Part shown: piece by piece, positions 55,339-64,000 of the stretch
How the letters are laid out: the number at the start of each line of letters is the position of its first letter
How positions within the stretch are numbered: position 1 is the stretch's first letter
Assembly (NCBI GenBank): GCA_963969595.1
Contig: OZ018410.1
Location: 24,370,913 to 24,434,912 of the forward strand
Direction of reading: 5' to 3'
DNA: 64,000 nt
DNA from: Neckera pumila
Taxonomy: Eukaryota > Streptophyta > Bryopsida > Hypnales > Neckeraceae
Position numbers and translations under genes: made by a program
The notes under the pieces: model-generated
The model's input: only the letters and a program-made list of their open reading frames with translations
What the model was told of the DNA's origin: nothing
The model's database searches: none

Positions 55339-57284
55339 AGTGCGCATTCAATTTTTTCTTCATTCTATAGATACATCTATAGAAATCATGCCTTTCACAC
55401 TATGGGTCTAAACGCCACAAAACAAATTTCACGCATCTGTCTTTGCAGAGGGCTTTATAATAGTACCAAGAATGCACCTAACTGATGCATAGTCCAATAG
55501 ATACATAATTTAGCATGATGGAAGATCAAAAAGTAATTCCAAATATCCATAACTTTCACACCATAGGTCCAAACGCTACAAAATAGAGTTCTTGCACCTC
55601 TCCTCATTGAAGGCTTTTCCGACGGTACTATTAACGCGACGAGGGGACTCGGGGAGGGCACTTGGTTCTACTACTACAAACCACGTGCAAACAAGTGGTT
55701 TCTAATAAACTATAATTTCAACCTAAGATTTTGAGCATTGTTTGGTAATGACTATAGGTTTCTATTGCCAAAATTTCCAACTCAAATGAAATATGGAATG
55801 ATTTCTAGAAAAGGTTGATAATGAACCTAAAATGGCATATTTTTCAACTCAAATATTTATAGAGAACACATTTAGATGACCGTTGCATCAATATTCAACT
55901 CAAAATGAGCTTTCAATAGAGAGTTATTTTTAGGAATTTTTTGTTCATTTTTTAGACAACTTTTAGGATATAATATAGGGGTGTGAAAATTATTTTTCAG
56001 TTTTTCAGTGTATCTATTTACTTCAAAAATTTGTAACTAATTATCATTAGCAAATAAAAATATCAATAATTCAAAACATAAACTTTCAAATTAGGAAAAT
56101 ATATTCATTTTTTTTTTCATTTATTTAAATTTTAGGATATAATATAGGGGGTACAAAGTTTTGGTCGCACGTAGTTTGGATTAGATACACTAAATGCACC
56201 CTCCGTGCGAGGGGACACGTCCCGGAGATCTCACCGTAACAAACAAAACAAAATATAGTACCTAAATAGAATAAAAAAAATCTATGCTAATTTAATTATG
56301 TATTACACTATTTTACTTGAAATTTTCTCAATGAATATACCCTAATTGAAGGTCAAATTTGGCGTAAATTAAATCATTTCATTAAACATTGCCGCTTGCC
56401 ATTTTGTGAATGGTTTGAGGAGATGGAACCCTGCTGAGAAATTTGACGTGGAAATTCAATTTCGGCATTTGAGTGCAAAATCAACCTTCATGTATGATAT
56501 TGTATACTATATAACTGAAGTATATTTCTCCCCCTCCAATATGCGCAAGGCACCATATTCTAGTGTGACAAAATTTTGAAGTTAAATGAAATCTTTTCAA
56601 AGTACAATTTCTAATATTTTCTTATTTAAAGGAATACCTTATTCTTATTCTAATCTATTTTTAGCACAATAAAATAATATAGTTATGATTTTTCTATTGA
56701 AATTTTTTGTACAAGGGTGTCCATTGCAAATCTTCATTTTCAGGTCAGTTTTAGGGGATCTTGGGAGAAAAAATCACTTTGAAAATTTACAGAGTAGATT
56801 TTGAAAAGCCAAAATTGAATGTGGTTATATATATTATGTCCTTTGACCTCACATTTTTTTAATGACGTTAATTTTAGATATGATATGTAAAAAGAAGATT
56901 GATAGACTTAAATCACTTTTACATTTTTAATACCATCATAATCAAACATTGCAATCTTTCAATTTATGAGTAATATTGCTATGTTATCTTTTTGTATGTG
57001 ATTCATAGCACATCTAGTTTGAATTTGCATAGTCACAATTCAAAGAAACTGATGAAACTAATCAAAACTTTGACCTCTTGTTTAATTAAAGTCAACGAAC
57101 TCCAAGAAGCTAAAAATCAACTTTGAGCATTTAGGAATTCAAACATTTATGATTTAGCCTATGAATGGTTGTGAATGAATATTTAGGAATTATATTTTCC
57201 ATTCATTTATCTCCAAAGTTAAAAAAGTATTGTGAATATAAGGGAGGATGTAATGGAATAATTCACAATGAAAGTCACTAACTG
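55339..57284. other. AT-rich intergenic with dispersed repeat fragments
   Basis: Contains three fragments of the repeat described at 53494 (near 55402, 55562 and 56205). Otherwise featureless and AT-rich. Confidence 0.45.
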
Positions 57285-57292
57285 GTGGAAGC

Positions 57293-57575
57293 CAGGGCTT
57301 TTTTTTCATTTTTTAACAAGAGCCATAGTGGCGATATAAAATTTTGGCGTAGTGCTTCAAATTTCAATATTCATCCATACTAGATAGAAAATATCACATT
57401 AACACATATCACATGGTTTTCGTCCACAATCTGGCGATTTCATCCATTTTTTTTTTTTCCTTTGAATTTTTTTTGGCGATTTCATCCAAATTTTTCACCA
57501 TATTTTCTACCATTTTTTAGCCAGATTATTTTTTCTGGTGCAATCTGGCACTAGAAAGCCAAAAAAAAAGCCCTG
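57293..57575. mobile_element. 283-bp hAT-like MITE with 8-bp target duplication
   Basis: The ends are CAGGGCTTTTTTTTC and AAAAAAAAAGCCCTG. The flanks GTGGAAGC (57285-57292) and GTGGAAGA (57576-57583) are an 8-bp duplication with one mismatch. CAGGG termini and an 8-bp target duplication are typical of the hAT superfamily. There is no transposase. Confidence 0.8.
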
Positions 57576-57583
57576 GTGGAAGA

Positions 57584-60245
57584 ACCCAAAACCGTCAATA
57601 TTAAGCAATTCAGCACAATTGGAGGCAATTTTCTTTTAAATTAATATTTTGTAATATTGGCGAGTAAAAATCATGAATATAAAAAAAAATAGATTTTTCA
57701 TATGTGGTATATAATTTCTATAGTTTTCCAAGGAGATGATTCCCTAGACCACTAAAACTATCACATAGGTGGATCCAAAACTAAAATCAATAAAAATTAG
57801 TAGTTAGCAAATGAGAGTTAGGTATGTGTCCTTCAAATGTGTCAACAAATCAAAGCCAAGCATTTGAAAGACACATTAACCCCTAAAGGACCATTTGTTC
57901 CCTCGGGGGATAATTTGGGTCCGGGCAGGTTTCTATTGTCTCTATTTTTAGTGATATTTTTTGGGATTTTTTGAGGTTGTGTATTTTTGCGAGAGCTTTG
58001 TGAATACATATTGTTTTTACTTTAATTGGTGCCCGTTAGCAAAAGTTATGGCACAATAAGCAAAAATGAAGTTTGGCGGGCAGCATAAAAAAAATCACAA
58101 AAAGTCAAAATCATTTTATTCAAATTTTTTTCTCTCAAAGATTATATTTCTGTCTACATTTGAAGCTTTGTTTCATTCAGCTTGGACTAATAATGAGAAA
58201 GCTATGGACAATCTTAGTTTTTTTGAGCAATCTAAGCATCTTCTTGAAAAAATAACTCGTAGAATTCATTAGAATAAGATTATAACGGGGGCCAATTTTC
58301 CTATATGTAAAGGCCTTAAGGCCCAAAAGTCGAGCCAATTCAATAAACCCTACAAAAGAAAGAGAGAAGAGTTGAAATTTCAAGGCCACTTTACATCTAG
58401 AGGCTAGTCCAATTCCCTGTGAGGCCGATTGCACAGAATCCAACGGTAATGATTTGTTGAAAAAAAAAATTATAAATTTTTTTTTAAAATTGAAATTTGA
58501 CATTGGCCCCGAGGCCAAGAATTGGCCTCCCATTTTTGGTGCACCCACTTCAGCGAGCTTGGGCCATGTTAGATCATGTCTTTTTTGAAAAAAAAATTTA
58601 ATCTACCAAATTGGCCTGACCTCTTGGTGTAAATAGGTTGGAGCTGATTTGAGCCTTTTGTCCAATCAGAAGTCAAGATTCTTGGCCTCTGACACAAGAA
58701 ATTGGCCCGACCTCTTGGTGTAAAGCGGCCCTTATGCATTGGTGGAATTTTTCAAGGCCTTGAATGTTGGAATGGTGTAGAATTGCACAAAATTTGGGTT
58801 GGGGTCTATAATGGCCTCCTTACCCTAGACTTTGATTATATTTGTTCTTGCAATTGTAGTGATACGGAGGGAATGACTTAAAGTGGTCATTCAAAGTTTT
58901 TGTTTTAATCCTTGGAAAAAACATGGAAATTTTCTATTTTTCACCTATGATAAAATTTGGAACTTTGGAATTCAAACTCCCATTGTGGGGACATTGGATA
59001 GGCTCGTATGGTCTCAATTTTTGTGGTAATGTTTTGAAACTTTTTGTGAAGATAGGAAATCACATTAGTTTTGGGGATTTACATTTGAATTTCAATCAAT
59101 GCCTAGAAGCAAAAGTTATGCCACTTGAAGCCCAAAATGGACTTTGTTAGGCAACACAAAAAAATCACAAAAAGCCAAAATTTAGAATTTGGAAATCTTA
59201 TTTCTCATAGAAAGTGTTTTTGTCTATATGGAAAGATTTGATTCATTCTATTTGGATTAGTGATGAGAAAATTATTAACAATCTTGCTTTTCAGACAATT
59301 TGAGCATCTTTATAAAAAAAATAACTTATAGGATTCATTTTTTAATGCAATTAGCATAATTTTTCAAAAAAAATTGTTTGACAAGGTCAATTTTGCTTGC
59401 TACAATAATCTTTCCATTGGAGTTATTGTATTTCAATTCTATCTAAGAGCTATCAATGGTTTAATTTTTCATTCAATCTTGGATCAACTTCTTTTTAACA
59501 ATTTTTCAAAGAATGAAACTCAAGTGTATCTTTTGAATTTATTTTTCTAAGACTTTCAACCCAATTCTTCAACATCAAAAATTCAAAATTCAAAATGTGT
59601 AGTGCAAAAATTTAAACTATGAAGATTCAAAGCCTTAAAAATCTACTCAAGTAAGGTGCAAGAAACCCAGATTTCTTCACTTTAAACGCAAATATCTTGC
59701 AATGTCTTCCGTCAAAGTTTTTGAAATTTCTTCCACACATTCTTATACTAGTCTAGTGCAAGATCTTGATGTTAGATACACAAAACAAGCAATTTCTAAA
59801 GTTTTTGCACTTTGCAATAGAAATGGTAGTTTTGATGAAATGGTGGTTTTGATGGAAAAAATTCCTTGGGAGTTTAGATGTTAAAGGACGGGTTTGTCAC
59901 TATGAAAATCACCCTTTTTAGATACTATGTAATCATTGGCTTCAAAAAACCCGAAAGCACTCATTGGACGTCAAACTACAGTGCAAGACCTTCCTGTTCT
60001 ATACAAAATTACAAGGATGAACATTTGCACTTTTGTCCTACAAAAAAAGATGGCATCTGTCATCCATCTGACGATAAACGTCTACTCCGACATTCAAGGA
60101 TTACTCCTTGAATACCTTGATCTTTTTTTGAATTTTTGCACATTTTTGCTTAATATATCTTTGTACAAAAATATCATTTATTGCAATTTCATGAAATTGG
60201 TCATTAAAGAAGGTTGTGTTTTCAACATTCAAGTATCAAGGTAAT
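57584..60245. other. AT-rich intergenic with a solo TTAA-type end
   Basis: TTAA (57876-57879), then CCCCTAAAGGACCATTTGTTCC, is a good left terminus, but I could not find a matching right end. The phrase CGACCTCTTGGTGTAAA occurs with variation near 58617 and 58708. No gene was recognised; short frames at 58177-58548 and 59878-60244 look like noise. Confidence 0.45.
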
Positions 60246-60246
60246 C

Positions 60247-60656
60247 AAGGTAGGATGCTCTAAAAGCGACCATTTAAGGGCTGGTCTGCCTTTTTTGTAG
60301 GTTTGCATAAATAGAAATATTTTTCACTCATTTTCCAGAGCAAGAAAAATGGATGAAGATCATAACCCAAGTGGTTTCATGTTTTTTTAAGCATTTTGAA
60401 TTAGTTATGAATTTTCAAAGATTTTTGTTGTAGGTACCTATTTGTGACCTTAGGTCTCCCAAAATTTGTCCACTTACAACTTTAAAAGTGACTAGAGGAA
60501 ATCAAGGCCAATGATTGGCTGTTGCAATAAAGAATACTTTTTTAGGGGGGTCAATCAATGACTAAAGTGGTCCATTTAAGACCAACTCATATCTATTCAA
60601 TACCATTTTGTAGGGTTGATTTGAAGAAGCCGGTCGCTTTTAGAGCATCCTACCTT
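60247..60656. repeat. Inverted-repeat element, ~25-bp arms
   Basis: AAGGTAGGATGCTCTAAAAG on the left (60247) and CTTTTAGAGCATCCTACCTT on the right (ending 60656) are inverted copies extending to about 25 bp, with about 360 bp between. This may be a MITE of another family; no clear target duplication was seen. Confidence 0.7.
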
Positions 60657-60679
60657 ACACCGAAAATCGCATACTACAA

Positions 60680-61734
60680 ATTCTTGCCTAAAATGTACTC
60701 CTACTATTCATAAGACTCTATAATTGCTTTTTTGGTACACCTATTTTCAGCACTTTGAAAATTTATAGTTTATTCACACGATGTCCAAAAAATGCATTCT
60801 AAGAGAATCTAAAATCCCATTTTGACTACCAACAGGACCCCACAAAAAAAATTCAAGATAATTGTGGATACCATGCTGAATCATGCTGAATTGCTTAACT
60901 ATGTGATTTTAGGTGTACGGTTACCTTACAATGGATGACTCAGAAGGTAGTTGGACTAAACAGTACGTGCAAGCCGTCTAAAATCCTAAACCCTAAACCA
61001 AAACCCTAACACCAGAAACTACAGTACGTGCAAGCCGTCTGTTTTTTGTCCAGAATATGGACGTCGGAGCCCTCAAGGATCAAAGTCCTGATATGGAAGC
61101 ACGTACAGTAGTTTCTGGTGTTAACGTAGCTTAGTGCATGTGTCCTGCATACCGAGGCATGTACACAAAATAGTGAAATTAGGTTGCCCCGCACTAATTT
61201 CTCATATCTAACACTTTCAGACATGGTCAACTATAGTCTGGGGCAACCTAATTCCACTATTTTGTGTAGTTTTCTTGTGGCAATTCTCTTCTATTTCTCA
61301 CATGCCTCTCTATATACATCTGAAAATTTGAATGGGATTCCAAATGCTGACTGACATCTGTACAACAAAAGTTGACTAAGTCACTCATGGAAAGAGCGAA
61401 AACGTAAAAACGGTGTACTTGAAATGTGTATAATAATCTTGTGCAGTACTTGAAATTGCATACTGGTGGCTGGAAGGTGTTGTAAGGTAACTACACCTAA
61501 AATCACACATTTAAGCAAATCGCACATTTTCAGCATGGTTCTTTTTATTATATTGAAAATATTTTTGTAGAGTCTTGTTGGTAGTCAAATGGAGATCCTA
61601 GATTCTCTTAGAATGCATTTTTTGGACGTGTGAATAAACTATGAATTTTTAGAGTGGTGAAAGTAGGTACACTGAAAATTGACCACAAACTTTTATAAAT
61701 AGTGGAAGTACATTTTAAGCAAGAATCTAGGCTG
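60680..61734. repeat. Large inverted repeat, ~250-bp arms, with nested MITE
   Basis: The left arm 60680-60929 and right arm 61483-61734 are inverted copies with moderate divergence. Shared strings: AAAATGTACT, ATAGTTTATTCACAC, AAAAAATGCATTCTAAGAGA, TGACTACCAACA, TGTGATTTTAGGTGTA. The roughly 550-bp centre holds a 103-bp MITE (61164-61266) and a smaller inverted pair around GCACGTACTGTAGTTTCTGG (61010-61035 / 61099-61122). A diverged arm copy lies at 29029-29235. Confidence 0.8.
61164..61266. mobile_element. 103-bp TA-flanked MITE, CACAAAATAG family
   Basis: TA (61162-61163), CACAAAATAGTGAAATTAGG ... CCTAATTCCACTATTTTGTG, TA (61267-61268). Compared with 10734-10836 in reverse complement, I see only about two substitutions over 103 bp, so both are recent or share a recent source. 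Confidence 0.9.
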
Positions 61735-63422
61735 TGCAGTTTGAAACACAATAAATTGTGCCATCTTTTGTGGGCCAGCAAGGTAAATTTGGAATTTTCA
61801 AGGATAAAAGTAAAAAAAAAAAACGAGCCGTGTCTAGGGATACTTGCTAGCCCCCCTAGCTAATTTGGGGCCTCTGATTGCAAATATGAATTCAGATTTT
61901 GCAAAAATAAAGTTTGTGGAAAATAAAAAATTCCATCGTTTTTTCCATGGTAAATTTAGCCCAAAGGGCCCACAAAAGATGGCACAATTTAGCCCCTAAA
62001 ATACCAAGGCAATTTCTGGCTCCAAAACCATTGAAAACTACCATTTCTGCTGCAATCACTCAAGAAACCAAAAAAACTTTTTTAGTATCTAATCATAGAC
62101 TCTTGTACTTCACTTGTCTTAGCTTCGATCATGTGGTATAAATTTCAAGAAGTTTGATGTACTGATTGAAAGATATTATCATTCAAAGTTGAAACAAAAG
62201 CTTTTTTGAACTATGGCCTGCAATTTTAGATGACTTTGACGGCCATTTCTGGGTTTTTTTTGCTCTACACACCATAAAGTTAAATCTTTTTATACTAAAA
62301 TTTGAGTTGAGAATTGAAGAAAATAAATTCAAGATGTCAAAACTTGATCAAAAGTTATCAAAACTTATGGACAAATTTGAGAGAGGAGTTGGAATAGACA
62401 TTTTCTTTAACATTTTTCCAACCCCTCTCTCAAATTTGTCCATAACTTTTGATTGGATATTCAAAATGCCAAACGGATTTCTGGAGGTGAAACGTATCTT
62501 CCTTTACCAACTTTTTTTAGTTCAAAGTTTTTTGAAAAGAGTTATTCTACTATGCCTAAATGAGGTCTAAAATTCCACTTTTAACAAACTTCTTTGTTTT
62601 TGACTTAACTATGAATGTTTCACAAACTACAAACTCTAGTTTGTTTATCCCACATGGGTTGTTCTACCTCCTACCATTCCATGTATATATATATATATAA
62701 CTTTCTTTCCCATTGGAAACTCAAAATATTACTGGTTATGAATGAATGCAAGCCAATAGTTTGGTATTATAGTTTACAAAACATTTGTAATGTTACAAAA
62801 CACAAAAAAGTTTAATAAAATAATGAACCAAACTATTGGCTTGCATTCATTCAAAACCAACAATATTTTGAGTTTTCAAAACACTCAATGTATAAGTGAA
62901 GAACGCTAGTTATTGTGTTTGGATTAATGGGTGTATGAACTTCGGTTTTGTTTTAATTTTTAATTTACGTTGTACAGTTGCGGCCAACTAATTTACTCTG
63001 ACAAAATTGACACGTGTAAATTAGCTAATGATGGTGTGGAACATTCCGTCTGGGAGAAGGAAGCCCAACTCTCTGCTACTATTGAATGTTATGACATGTG
63101 TCCCATTTGACATCAAATGAACAAAGCACAACAAATGTGAGAGAAATAGGACTCATCATATTCTCTCTTCAAGATCTTTTCATCTTGACTTTTCAAGCAC
63201 CAACCAAGCAACACAAAATCGTGAAATTAGGTTGCCTCTTACTAATTTATTGACATTCTTCATTATATAAATATATATTGTTACTATAGAAGGATATAGT
63301 AATGCAAGAACTATAATTAAGGGTTGTATGAGTTGGTACACAAGTTTTTGGCTCAATTTTGGAGAGTCGCATGTGCCTCCATGTGGACAAGTAGTGAGTC
63401 ATGAGGTAACTTCTCTACTTAC
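61735..63422. other. Intergenic with an eroded TTAA-type copy and a hairpin
   Basis: From 61991, CCCCTAAAATACCAAGGCAA and the following 250 bp match the left part of 2354-3266; no right end was found. 62368-62450 forms an inverted pair around GACAAATTTGAGAGAGG / CCTCTCTCAAATTTGTC. 62719-62765 and 62828-62876 are inverted copies (AATGAATGCAAGCCAATAG) around a 60-bp loop. A (TA)n run is near 62688. One end of the CACAAAATAG MITE lies near 63211-63250. Confidence 0.5.
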
Positions 63423-64000
63423 CCCCTAAAGGACTACTATGCATTTTTTGGCTATATAGCAATTTTGGGTAGGTACGTGTGACTAGAGATTTTAATATTT
63501 TTGAACCAAATTTTAAAGAAGGTGGAAACAAGGAATATCTTTCATATGCACTAATTTCATGACATTTGGAAATAGGAGTCAAAAGTTATGGCCTAATATG
63601 TTATTTTTTTTCATAAATGGACAGTCCAAGTATATAAAAAAGATCATTTTTTTCATAAAGAAAAATTTGAAATTGGTTTTCTAGAGTTATACATACATGA
63701 AAAGCTTTGAATCATTTCATTTTGATCAATGAGTCAAAATTTATGAGGAATTTTTGTTTGCAAGCAGTTATGGATTCTCTACTCTAAAATAAACTTTGAA
63801 GTCCTTTATCTTACTCAAATTTCAGTATTTTTTGAAAAAATAAAATCATAAGATGTAAATTATTTATTACAACATTGAAATTATTGAAATAAGCATTTTT
63901 TTAGCTCTATGATTAAATTCTTAACAATCTCGTATTTTGAACCATTCTCTACTATTGTCTACTTACTATTTTTTTCTTATCCATACCTTTAAGACATTTT
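63423..64000. mobile_element. TTAA-type TIR element, cut by window end
   Basis: CCCCCTAAAGGACTACTATGC, followed by TTTTGGGTAGGTACGTGTGA and GGAATATCTTTCATATGCAC, closely parallels 753-1300. The right end lies beyond the window. Confidence 0.6.

Overview
The window is nuclear DNA of a land plant. It carries four intron-containing genes with clear plant homologues, separated by long AT-rich intergenic DNA full of short non-autonomous DNA transposons. Conventional GT-AG introns (mostly 80-1,500 bp), plant-type proteins, organelle-targeting leaders and TA-flanked Stowaway-like elements all point to a plant. I cannot name the species. A non-seed vascular plant or another large-genome lineage is possible, but that is a guess.

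The genes were assembled exon by exon, keeping reading phase across every junction. (1) 6665-9849, +: BTB/T1 (K+ channel tetramerisation-type) protein with a C-terminal propeller-like region; 4 exons, 447 aa. (2) 23886-27152, -: S-formylglutathione hydrolase of formaldehyde detoxification; 6 exons, 323 aa, with an unusual presequence-like N-terminus. (3) 31940-39045, +: organellar-type glutamyl-tRNA synthetase; 12 exons, 624 aa. (4) 46880-49459, -: HMG-CoA reductase of the mevalonate pathway; 4 exons, 603 aa. They are unrelated housekeeping genes and form no cluster or operon. Each starts in a locally GC/CpG-rich block (about 4.95-6.66, 27.0-28.1, 31.5-32.3 and 48.5-50.1 kb) that stands out from the AT-rich surroundings.

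The rest is mainly repeats. The dominant family has ends reading CCCCTAAAGGACC...GGTCCTTTAGGGG, flanked on both sides by TTAA or a one-base variant. At least nine copies or ends are visible (0.75, 2.35, 13.3, 16.4, 18.9, 42.7, 53.9, 54.4 and 63.4 kb, plus solo or eroded ends). TTAA target sites and C-rich termini are the signature of piggyBac-like transposons, but no transposase is present, so these look like non-autonomous derivatives. One copy (16441-17184) is an almost perfect 744-bp foldback. A second family is a 103-bp TA-flanked MITE with CACAAAATAGTG ends; two copies are near-identical. A third has Stowaway-like ends (CTCCGTCTC / GGGATGGAGGGAG). A fourth is a hAT-like MITE (CAGGGC ends, near-perfect 8-bp target duplication). 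Upstream of HMG-CoA reductase an old hAT-like copy is interrupted by members of two of the other families, which gives a readable insertion history.

Tandem repeats lie 3' of the BTB gene (135 bp x2), 5' and 3' of the GluRS gene, inside GluRS intron 1 and inside BTB intron 3. No rRNA, convincing tRNA, CRISPR or autonomous transposon was found.
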